Source of the DNA: Candidatus Nomurabacteria bacterium
Lineage (GTDB): Bacteria; Patescibacteriota; Minisyncoccia; Phycocordibacterales; SBAW01
Length of the DNA stretch: 19,478 bases
NCBI GenBank assembly: GCA_943349675.1
Contig: CALQZN010000012.1
Coordinates: 1-19,478, forward strand
Reading direction: 5' to 3'
The position numbers and the translations under genes are program-made. Positions 7,130 to 13,086 of this stretch are shown here, in pieces (position 1 is the first letter of the stretch; each line of letters opens with the position of its first letter). The notes under the pieces were generated by a model, which was not told where the DNA came from, made no database searches, and saw nothing but the letters and a program-made list of their open reading frames with translations.

Positions 7130-7500
7130 GCCTCGGACATTTCCGCTAGGGCTACTCGCGCCTAGATGTCTAGGATTCCTGCTTATCCTCGCTCTACCGC
7201 TCTGCGGAGCGGGAGCGAGGGCAGGAGGCTGTTTGGGGGAAGGAAGGAATCCTTCCCCCAGCTTCGGTCTCCTCCTCGCAGTGGTTAGTTAAAGTATTCA
7301 GTGCTTTCGTTCGTCTTGTTGTTATTTAGAGCTTTCTGGCTTCGTTTAGCGTGCCTTCGGAGTCCGCCCTCGCACAACCCCCTTCCTCGTTTTCATATCG
7401 GTTGTATGTGGTGTCGCTTTCGCTACTAAACTTCTGAATTGCAAGATTACGGCGGCGCTCATCCTTTAGTCATGGACGCCCTAGCGGAAATGTCCGAGGC
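7130..7500. repeat. 371-bp element with 23-bp perfect terminal inverted repeats
   Basis: Bases 7130-7152 and 7478-7500 are perfect 23-base reverse complements, bounding a segment without a credible gene. Inside are CCTAGATGTCTAGG (7161-7174), a strong hairpin at 7178-7225 (about 19 pairs with small bulges), a 10-bp hairpin at 7235-7259, and an ACTAAA/TTTAGT pair (7425-7430 with 7465-7470). The sequence CGGAGTCC followed by a CCTCG motif occurs twice, at about 7109 just outside the left arm and at about 7356 inside. The size and ends resemble a MITE; a long-range-paired structured RNA is the alternative. No clear target-site duplication is seen beside the arms. Confidence 0.65.
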
Positions 7501-7544
7501 TCAAATACAAATGCGCTTGACCCACCCTCCCGTTCGCGCGCAAT

Positions 7545-7578
7545 ATCCCCGCCGTGGGGAAAAAGAGACGGCGGGGAT
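7545..7578 (-). terminator. GC-rich hairpin after the AT-rich orphan gene
   Basis: An 11-bp perfect stem (7545-7555 with 7568-7578) with a 12-base loop begins 11 bases after the stop of the minus-strand gene ending at 7590. It lacks a T-run after the stem (the T-run is in the loop), so termination is only possible, not convincing; it could equally protect the mRNA end or be another member of the repeat series. Confidence 0.4.
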
Positions 7579-7589
7579 GCTCCCTTAAA

Positions 7590-8252
7590 TTACTTCACAA
7601 CAATTTTTGAGATTTCTTCAATTTTCAATATCTCCGGACTTTCAGCTCCAGTATTTCTGTATATTTTGGCGTATTCATCACTAGCATTTCTAGCTAACTC
7701 AACAACTTTATCCAAATAATTAACACTGCTGTCTCTCTCAACATAAATTATATTTTTACCAAACTCTAACGCTTCTTTAATTTTCTTTTCAATTTCTTCG
7801 TATGACAAGCTGTCCGTTTGGGTATTAGTAGGTTTATATTCTATTTTATCTGCAATATGAGGCGTTATAACTGTAAATCCGGCAGGAGGAAGCTGTTCCA
7901 AGATACAACGCAAACTATTATCTGGCATTGAATTATCAACAACATAAAAAATGTGAGCACCTTTCTGACTTAATTCCCAAAATAGACGATGAAGAACTAT
8001 CGCGATAAACCCGTTTGTGTATAAATCTATAATAGAAAAAGTTACAGCTTTTCTGTATAAAGTATCTGTGATTTTAGTTACTAAATCTTTGTTATTAACA
8101 TCATTTTTATTTAAACCTCTGATCGTTTCCTTAACATAGTCCTCCCAAAAGTTTAGTAGCGCCATCGATTCATCATGGCTCACATCTCTTGTCTGTTGAA
8201 TATAAGAGTCAATATTTTCAACTAAATCTGTAATTTTTTGTGGCTTTTCCAT
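7590..8252 (-). CDS. AT-rich orphan gene, soluble protein of unknown function
   Basis: A 220-residue protein I do not recognise. The N-terminal third is helical and charged (ITDLVENIDSYIQQTRDVSH, then MALLNFWEDYVKETIRGL). The middle has hydrophobic strands alternating with helices: AVTFSIIDLYTNGFIAIVLH, then GAHIFYVVDNSMPDNSLRC, FTVITPHIAD, and KNIIYVERDSS, which suggests an alpha/beta fold of Rossmann or toprim-like type; no nucleotide-binding or catalytic motif is clear. The gene is strongly AT-rich in codon choice, unlike everything around it, consistent with recent transfer. The ATG at 8252 has AT-rich -10-like boxes (TAATAT/TATACT) 3-6 bases upstream and no Shine-Dalgarno sequence. It lies between the repeat-rich segment and a recombinase remnant, the typical place for island cargo. 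Confidence 0.75.
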   Translation of the reverse strand: MEKPQKITDLVENIDSYIQQTRDVSHDESMALLNFWEDYVKETIRGLNKNDVNNKDLVTKITDTLYRKAVTFSIIDLYTNGFIAIVLHRLFWELSQKGAHIFYVVDNSMPDNSLRCILEQLPPAGFTVITPHIADKIEYKPTNTQTDSLSYEEIEKKIKEALEFGKNIIYVERDSSVNYLDKVVELARNASDEYAKIYRNTGAESPEILKIEEISKIVVK

Positions 8253-8367
8253 ATAAGTATATTAACATTTTTTATTTTGAAACAATATCATCATAATATT
8301 TTGTAACCGTTTGATCCATCAGTGAAGTAAAAAGATATGTTGTTTCAACTATGCTTTTGTGGAGTAA

Positions 8368-9081
8368 AAAACTTTCGTTAGAAAACTTATTTGCGGAATA
8401 TTTTTGTGCGGAGAATGTGGCTGTGGTATTACCAGCGAAGTGCAGAAAGGTCATACCTATTATCGTTGCACCAAAAAGAAAGGTGTTTGCGCACAAAAAT
8501 ATATCCGCGAAGAATTCCTCGCCGAACAAGTGAATGACACTATCAAAAAAGTTTCTTTGCCGTCTGAGTGGAAAGAATTCATGCTCGCTGAACTAGAAAA
8601 GGAACAAGCGAGCAGTTTCCACTCTGACGAGCTTTTCGTTCAAAATCTGAAAAATCAAATCAAAAGTGTTGAGGAGACGCTAGACAGGCTTCTTGACGCT
8701 CATTTGGACAGCACAATTACGAGCGAGGAGTATATCGCCAAGAAGCAAAAGCTCCTCAACCAAAAGATTAATTTTTCAGAGAAATTGAAAGATTTTGAAC
8801 GAAAAGGCAATCGCTGGCTCGAACTTTCTCGTCAATTCATTTTAGACAGTAACCAAGCCATAATTATCGCTTCCGAAGAAAATCTCGAAGCTAAAAGAGA
8901 TTTTCTTAAAAAGATTGGCTCGAACCCCCGCCTCGCGTCCCGCTCGCTCTTTTTGGATTTCAAAAACCCTTGGCGAATTCTGGCGGAAACCCCCGTCGCG
9001 TCGCTTTGCGACGCTCCGAATTTGGGCGAAAAAACGAATTCTGAAAACTGGCTGGGATACAGGGATTCGAACCCCGATTAA
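8368..9081 (+). pseudogene. C-terminal remnant of a second serine recombinase, ending inside tRNA-Gln
   Basis: The open frame begins after a TAA at 8365-8367 and holds only the C-terminal half of a large serine recombinase: KTFVRKLI, then the zinc ribbon CGECGCGITSE with its second pair in YYRCTKKKGVC, a long coiled coil (about 8600-8790), and the usual end FLKKIGSNPRLASRSLFLDF. The resolvase catalytic domain and most of the recombinase domain are absent. Just before the zinc ribbon the residues CGIFL look inserted, and the DNA shows a near-repeat of TGCGGA (8393 and 8408), a possible joint. The final residues WLGYRDSNPD are encoded by the antisense of the tRNA-Gln 3' half, a sign that the parent element inserted at that tRNA. 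It differs in sequence from the 3992-5041 recombinase, so the two are not halves of one gene. Confidence 0.85.
9049..9081. other. Probable attachment (att) site in the tRNA-Gln 3' end
   Basis: The recombinase reading frame and the tRNA 3' half overlap here, as expected when an element integrates into a tRNA gene and restores its 3' end. No second copy of this sequence was found in the window, so the other boundary of the element is either lost or outside. Confidence 0.5.
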
Positions 9082-9122
9082 AGGCTTCAAAGGCCTCTGT
9101 CCTACCATTAGACGATATCCCA
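9049..9122 (-). tRNA. tRNA-Gln (anticodon TTG)
   Basis: The minus strand folds into a full cloverleaf of 74 bases with an encoded CCA end. Acceptor TGGGATA pairs with TATCCCA; the D-arm is GTC-TAATGGTAG-GAC; the anticodon stem GAGGC/GCCTT holds the loop CTTTGAA, giving anticodon TTG (reads CAA, Gln); a short variable loop is followed by the T-arm CGGGG-TTCGAAT-CCCTG. The U1-A72 first pair is typical for tRNA-Gln. Its 3' 33 bases overlap the recombinase frame on the other strand. The gene looks functional. Confidence 0.95.
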
Positions 9123-9201
9123 ATATTTGCCGAACCGCACAATAACTCCTTGAGAATAGCAAAAAATACGGATTTTGCGAACAGGGCGTAGTATATAGCC
9201 C

Positions 9202-9453
9202 ATGTACACGCTCTATATTATTGAGTGCGCCGATGGGTCGCTCTATACTGGCATCACCACCGACCTAGCTCGTCGATTTAAAGAACATCAAAGTGGCAAA
9301 GGCGGGCATTACACAAGAGCCCACAAACCAGTGCGTATTATATATAGCGAAGAACATGCAAACCGCAGCCAGGCCTCTGTGCGCGAGGCAGCAGTTAAAA
9401 AACTCTCTCGCGAAGAAAAACTTGCGCTCGCACATGGCAGCAAGGCACGCTAA
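9202..9453 (+). CDS. Small GIY-YIG nuclease-superfamily protein (UPF0213/YhbQ-like)
   Basis: An 83-residue single-domain GIY-YIG protein. The start YTLYIIECADGSLYTGITTD contains the two strand motifs (YII and YTG) of the fold; LARRFKEHQSGKGGHYTRAH follows with the conserved Arg and His, and the final helix holds EAAVKKLSREEKLAL with the usual Glu. The size and motifs fit the UPF0213/YhbQ group, small intracellular proteins with presumed nuclease activity, linked in a few species to DNA repair; their exact substrate is uncertain. The ATG at 9202 lies 4 bases after TATATA, inside GGGC/GCCC inverted bases, with no Shine-Dalgarno sequence. It is immediately beside the tRNA-Gln gene, transcribed away from it. 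Confidence 0.92.
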   Translation: MYTLYIIECADGSLYTGITTDLARRFKEHQSGKGGHYTRAHKPVRIIYSEEHANRSQASVREAAVKKLSREEKLALAHGSKAR

Positions 9454-9527
9454 AAGTCCGCTATACTGCAATAAATGAAAGAAACTATCATTTTTGCGCC
9501 GGAAAAGGTAATCATCTGATTCAAAAA

Positions 9528-9539
9528 CAGTATATACTG
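9528..9539 (+). promoter_or_regulatory. -10 box within a 12-base palindrome
   Basis: CAGTATATACTG is a perfect palindrome containing TATACT (9533-9538), 7 bases before the ATG of the histidine phosphatase gene. It could be the -10 box of a leaderless transcript and also an operator. A similar CTATACTGCAATAAATG string occurs about 70 bases upstream, ahead of a 14-codon frame at 9476. Confidence 0.45.
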
Positions 9540-9545
9540 CAACAC

Positions 9546-9869
9546 ATGGATGAAGTGGTAGAAAAATTGGTGTACATGGTGCGGCATGGACAGAGTGAGG
9601 CAAATGCATCCGCAGTTTTTCAAGGATTACACTCCCCTTTGAGTGAAATAGGTCAAACTCAAGCCCAAAAAATTGCAGAGCGTGTTGGACACCTCGGGTG
9701 CGAAGCCCTCATCGCAAGCCCTCTTCTGCGCACCAAACAAACCGCCAAGGCTATCACCGCACTAACGGGTTTGGTGCCAGAGTATTCTGACCTTTTTAAA
9801 GATACTTTCGAAACGCCTCGTACATGGCATGTATGGGTCTACAACGACCACGCCCACCTGGGAGAATAG
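9546..9869 (+). pseudogene. Truncated histidine phosphatase (phosphoglycerate-mutase-like)
   Basis: The 107-residue frame begins with LVYMVRHGQSEANASAVFQG, which carries the catalytic RHG motif of the histidine phosphatase superfamily, and continues through PLSEIGQTQAQKIAERV and ALIASPLLRTKQTAKAI, all normal family blocks. After about residue 88 similarity stops and the frame ends at 9869. The usual length is near 200 residues, and the second catalytic His region is missing; I saw no continuation in other frames before 9979. The product is therefore probably inactive. Substrate of the intact relatives would be small phosphate esters, not predictable. The start is supported by TATACT 7 bases upstream. 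Confidence 0.75.
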
Positions 9870-9979
9870 CCCGCTTCAGACAAACTACAGACACACGTTG
9901 TTAGTCTAGGCTCAGGATGCTTTAATAAAGGTAGGTCCTTCCTGTCCAACTAGCCTATATTCGCCTAACTATTTTCTCT

Positions 9980-10284
9980 ATGTATAAAATTATTATCGCG
10001 GGCGCCGCTGCTGTACTTGTTTTAGGTGTAGGGGCATACTTCTTGCTCCCTACCGGCTTTTTTTCTGCAACTAACCCACCCTCTACTACTGTGGGATACA
10101 CAACTCCACCCACCGCAACTTCCACCCAAACTAGTGGCAAGATTGTTATTGGTAAATCGGTCGAAGGGTGACTGGCCTCTATAGGAATTCCTGCAATAAC
10201 CGTAGAGCTTTCGAGCCACACAAGCGTCGAGTGGGGAAAAATCTAGCTGGTGCCAAAGCACTTCTTGATCTTTATAGAAAGTAG
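9980..10284 (+). pseudogene. M14-type zinc carboxypeptidase remnant with central deletion
   Basis: The first frame (9980-10171, 63 residues) gives an N-terminal membrane anchor or signal (IIIAGAAAVLVLGVGAYFLL), a Thr/Pro-rich linker, and GKIVIGKSVEG, the usual opening of M14 carboxypeptidase domains, then a TGA. Directly after it, in the same frame, GIPAITVELSSHTSVEW appears, the C-terminal block of the same family holding the catalytic Glu; one base shift later GKNLAGAKALLDLYRK completes the normal C-terminus and stops at 10284. The whole middle, including the HxxE zinc ligands, is gone. So an extracytoplasmic peptidase gene has been inactivated by a deletion of several hundred bases plus a frameshift. 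Its final TAG directly abuts the ATG of the next gene. The M14 assignment rests on the two short end blocks. Confidence 0.7.
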
Positions 10285-10872
10285 ATGAAAAAAGTTCTCC
10301 AGCACAAACAACTCATCGTAGCCGGCGTCTGGTTGCTGGTGTTAGTTAGTGTGCTGTATGTATACTTTTTTCATCAAGAGTTTTTGCACGTGCAGTTTGC
10401 ACGCATTGCCGAGACTTCTATATTTTTGGCTTACGCAGTACTGCTACTTGTTGGGTCACTGCGGGGGTTTGTACTTATCCCCGCCACCTACCTTATAGTG
10501 CTTGGGCTACTTTTTTTCCCGCCCTGGCCTCTGTACTTTATTATCGTCGCCGGCATCATGATCTCGTCGGTGAGCGTGTACTACTTCTCTGAATTTTTGC
10601 ATTTGGATTTGTTGTTTGAAAATAAATATCATCGGCAAGTTGCCTGGGTGCGGCGCGGCTTAGAGAAGTACGAGCTGCCAATAATCATCGGCTGGAGTGC
10701 ATGCCCGTTTTTACCTACCGACCTTATCTGCTACATCTGCGGGACACTGCGCGTCGATATGTCTAAATTCCTTCTTGGACTCTTTATTGGCGAGACGATT
10801 ATGTGCGGTGTCTACATTTTTGTTGGGCACCGCATTATGGAGTACTTACAGGTAGCGCCTCTGTTACAGTAA
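10285..10872 (+). CDS. VTT-domain (TVP38/TMEM64, DedA-like) membrane protein
   Basis: A 195-residue polytopic membrane protein. Hydrophobic segments lie at about residues 9-28, 42-58, 63-80, 82-102, 129-150 and 160-182. The block LRGFVLIPATYLIVLGLLFF and the later CPFLPTDLICYICGTLRVDM with FLLGLFIGETIMCG match the VTT family (TVP38/TMEM64, also called SNARE-associated), integral proteins related to DedA, which are implicated in lipid movement across membranes. Substrate unknown. The ATG abuts the stop of the decayed carboxypeptidase gene, suggesting that both were once translated from one transcript. No separate promoter or Shine-Dalgarno sequence is evident. Confidence 0.85.
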   Translation: MKKVLQHKQLIVAGVWLLVLVSVLYVYFFHQEFLHVQFARIAETSIFLAYAVLLLVGSLRGFVLIPATYLIVLGLLFFPPWPLYFIIVAGIMISSVSVYYFSEFLHLDLLFENKYHRQVAWVRRGLEKYELPIIIGWSACPFLPTDLICYICGTLRVDMSKFLLGLFIGETIMCGVYIFVGHRIMEYLQVAPLLQ

Positions 10873-10901
10873 CTTCCGTCTTTTTTTGACATAATATGCG
10901 G

Positions 10902-10907
10902 TATACT
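10902..10907 (+). promoter_or_regulatory. Candidate -10 box before the 10919 gene
   Basis: TATACT lies 11 bases before the ATG at 10919, with no Shine-Dalgarno sequence. A TTGACA at 10886 is only 10 bases upstream of it, too close for a normal -35 partner. Confidence 0.4.
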
Positions 10908-10918
10908 GTGCAGAATAT

Positions 10919-12007
10919 ATGCGCGCAGGGAAAAAGAAACTTAGCTCCGTCCACAAACACGCTTTTTTTGCAGTAGGGGCATTTGCCTTGTCTTTAGGTG
11001 GTATATACACCATGAGTTCATCAAGTTTATTCACCGTCACTTACGACCCACAAAAACCAGCAGTAAAAGACGAGGCGCCTGTGCCAAAAGCCCCCGTACT
11101 CGACAAAGTTGCGTACGATGCAAAAATCTTGGCCGTCGCCAATAACCCAGCTCCCAGCACAACTACCGCATCTAGCACCAAACCAACTCTTTGGCCACCT
11201 AAAACAGTCTATCCAAACCCTGGGGCGCTACTCCCCTTTAATCGCATCTTGGCGTACTACGGCAACTTTTACTCCAAACAAATGGGGGCACTAGGAGAGT
11301 ACGAAGCAGACGACATGTTGGCGCGACTACAAGCAGAAGCAGCTCGCTTCGAGGCAGCAGACCCTGCCACGCCCGTGGTGCCTGCAATCGAGTATATTGC
11401 CGTTACTGCACAAGAAAGCCCTGGCAAAGACGGCAAATATCGCCTGCGTATGCCCGAAAGCCAGCTCGACCACGCGCTCGACCTAGCAAAACAAGTAAAC
11501 GGCATTGTTATTTTGGATATTCAAATTGGCCTCAGTAGTCTAGAATCTGAGATTACTGACCTCGATAATTACTTGTCCAAGCCAGAGGTGCACTTGGCGC
11601 TTGACCCCGAGTTTGCAATGAAAAACGGTGCCAAACCCGGCACAGTCATTGGCTCCATGGACGCAGCAGATATCAACTACGCAGCCGAGCATTTGGCAAA
11701 ATTGGTACGCGAACACAACCTGCCGCCCAAAATACTTATTGTGCATCGCTTTACCCACAACATGGTCAAGCGCTCAGAAGAGATACGCCCACTACCGGAG
11801 GTACAAATTGTCATGGTAATGGACGGGTGGGGTTCGCCCGCCAAAAAAATTGGCACCTACAACCAGGTTATATACCCCGAACCTGTGCAGTTTGCTGGCT
11901 TCAAGATTTTTTATAAAAACGATGTACGTCCGCCGAGCACACGGCTCCTTACTCCTGCAGAAGTTTTGGACCTCAGTCCGCAACCCCTGTTTATCCAGTA
12001 CCAATAG
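10919..12007 (+). CDS. Secreted or membrane-anchored protein of unknown function, possibly TIM-barrel
   Basis: A 362-residue protein: basic N-terminus, one hydrophobic segment (about residues 14-33, AFFAVGAFALSLGGIYTM), a long Pro/Thr/Ser/Ala-rich linker to about residue 100, then a globular domain outside the membrane. That domain begins FNRILAYYGNFYSKQMGAL and has strands followed by conserved-looking acidic residues: YIAVTAQESPGKDG, GIVILDIQIGLSSLESE, VHLALDPEFAMKNG, KILIVHRFTHNM, VQIVMVMDGWGSP, FAGFKIFYKND. The series of strands ending in Asp/Glu/His resembles glycosidase-type TIM barrels, but I cannot name a family. It is followed 27 bases later by the AI-2E-type transporter gene. The gene appears complete. 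Confidence 0.8.
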   Translation: MRAGKKKLSSVHKHAFFAVGAFALSLGGIYTMSSSSLFTVTYDPQKPAVKDEAPVPKAPVLDKVAYDAKILAVANNPAPSTTTASSTKPTLWPPKTVYPNPGALLPFNRILAYYGNFYSKQMGALGEYEADDMLARLQAEAARFEAADPATPVVPAIEYIAVTAQESPGKDGKYRLRMPESQLDHALDLAKQVNGIVILDIQIGLSSLESEITDLDNYLSKPEVHLALDPEFAMKNGAKPGTVIGSMDAADINYAAEHLAKLVREHNLPPKILIVHRFTHNMVKRSEEIRPLPEVQIVMVMDGWGSPAKKIGTYNQVIYPEPVQFAGFKIFYKNDVRPPSTRLLTPAEVLDLSPQPLFIQYQ

Positions 12008-12034
12008 CCCGCGGAGGTGTGGTACACTTTTTGA

Positions 12035-13069
12035 ATGAAGGCTGAAGTACTGCGTCCATATTTTTTACTTTTTCTTTTGGTTTTGATGTTCGCCACAGTG
12101 GCCTATATCATCAAACCTTTTTTTGGGCCGCTGGTCTTGGCTACAATAGCCGCAGTCGTACTCCAACCAGTGTACGCCCGAGTGCTACGTGGCATACCAG
12201 GTCGCGGACTTGCAGCACTGTGTACCGTCTTTTTAACCAGTGTATGTATTGTGCTCCCCCTTTTTTTCTTGGGTACACAAATATTTGGCGAGATTCGTAA
12301 CCTCTCGATGTCGTTTACAGCAACCAGCGGGCACACATACTTGTCCAACACTATAGAAAACGCAGGCACACTACTCGACAAAGCAATACCTGGCGCAGGC
12401 GCAGTTTTTGACACACTAGGCGGCAACCTCGACCAATATGCACGCGTGGCGCTGTCGTACATGGCAGCGCACCTAGGTAGTGTAGCTACAAGTGTTGCTG
12501 CATTCTTTCTTAACTTGCTGATTTTCTTTATCGCGTTTTACTACCTTCTTAAAGACGGCCCTGCCTTCAAGAAAGCAATTATCACCCTGAGCCCTTTGGC
12601 CGACAGTGACGACGAGTCTATTTTTAGCCGCCTAGAAGTAGCCACAAACTCAATAATTAAAGGGAGCTTCACTATTGGCCTATTACAAGGCGTACTTACT
12701 GGTTTTGGATTTTTCTTGTTCGGTATCCCTAACTTTGTGTTATGGGGCATGGTGGCAACCTTTTCTTCCTTTATACCGGGCATCGGCACATCACTGGTGC
12801 TCGTGCCCGGGGTCGCCTTCCTTCTTTTTACTGGGCACACCTCTATGGCACTGGGGCTTGCAGCATGGAGTATTTTGGCAGTTGGACTCATTGACAACTT
12901 TTTGGGCCCCCGACTTATGAGCCGCGGTACCGAGGTACATCCCTTATTGGTGTTACTTGGTGTACTTGGGGGGTTAGTGCTCTTTGGCCCGTTGGGGATC
13001 TTTTTGGGCCCTTTGACTATTAGCTTTTTGTTTGTGTTGCTTGGCATTTTGTCACGACCAGACAGATAA
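12035..13069 (+). CDS. AI-2E family transporter (PerM-like membrane protein)
   Basis: A 344-residue membrane protein with about eight hydrophobic segments: two at the N-terminus (residues 8-45), one at 60-80, a soluble section of about 65 residues, then LNLLIFFIAFYYLLKDG and four further helices. The hallmark blocks of the AI-2E/PerM family are present: FYYLLKDGP, the ITLSPL and SIIKGSFTIGLLQGVLTG helix, FGIPNFVLWGMVATFSSFIPGIGTSLV, and DNFLGPRLM with VHPLLVLLGVLGGL near the end. Members have been linked to autoinducer-2 export or ion/proton antiport; the substrate here is unknown. A TACACT box lies 6 bases before the ATG, with no Shine-Dalgarno sequence, fitting a leaderless transcript. Confidence 0.93.
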   Translation: MKAEVLRPYFLLFLLVLMFATVAYIIKPFFGPLVLATIAAVVLQPVYARVLRGIPGRGLAALCTVFLTSVCIVLPLFFLGTQIFGEIRNLSMSFTATSGHTYLSNTIENAGTLLDKAIPGAGAVFDTLGGNLDQYARVALSYMAAHLGSVATSVAAFFLNLLIFFIAFYYLLKDGPAFKKAIITLSPLADSDDESIFSRLEVATNSIIKGSFTIGLLQGVLTGFGFFLFGIPNFVLWGMVATFSSFIPGIGTSLVLVPGVAFLLFTGHTSMALGLAAWSILAVGLIDNFLGPRLMSRGTEVHPLLVLLGVLGGLVLFGPLGIFLGPLTISFLFVLLGILSRPDR

Positions 13070-13086
13070 TATAAAATAAAAATAGT

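Larger units (their letters stand above)
6591..7589 (-). other. About 1 kb of non-coding DNA dense in inverted repeats
   Basis: No convincing gene was found on either strand. Open frames of 60-148 codons exist, but they overlap each other in several frames and run through hairpins, and their translations show no domain-like pattern. The stretch holds at least five separate inverted repeats, listed individually, plus a 371-bp element with terminal inverted repeats. Near the left end (about 6610-6740) the minus strand reads protein-like in one frame (ERFIPHRDFVGKKFGF, then CSGDTAVIKIVPGDLDG and a stop), interrupted upstream by a TGA, so this may be a remnant of an old gene or repeat. The strand given is arbitrary. 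Confidence 0.6.

Noticed and set aside
6657..7149. Overlapping frames of 60-148 codons on both strands between the DUF2779 gene and the orphan
   Set aside because: They overlap in several frames, pass through the inverted repeats and show no domain pattern or ribosome sites; they are best explained as chance frames in low-stop DNA.
7095..7292. 65-codon plus-strand frame with a hydrophobic stretch
   Set aside because: It crosses the left end of the terminal-inverted-repeat element and both of its strong hairpins, so the apparent protein is a by-product of GC-rich repeats.
3707..9045. CRISPR array in the island
   Set aside because: The repeats seen are inverted pairs, not regularly spaced direct repeats, and no cas1/cas2 genes are present, despite the Cas4-like domain.
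3992..9081. The two recombinase remnants as halves of one interrupted gene
   Set aside because: Both contain their own zinc ribbon and C-terminal region with different sequences, so they come from two separate recombinases.
9479..9523. 14-codon frame starting MKETIIFAPEK
   Set aside because: Too short and without a terminator or conservation evidence; possibly the remnant of a lost gene.
10886..10907. TTGACA and TATACT as a complete promoter for the 10919 gene
   Set aside because: The spacer is only 10 bases, too short for a standard sigma-70 promoter; only the -10 box is kept as a candidate.
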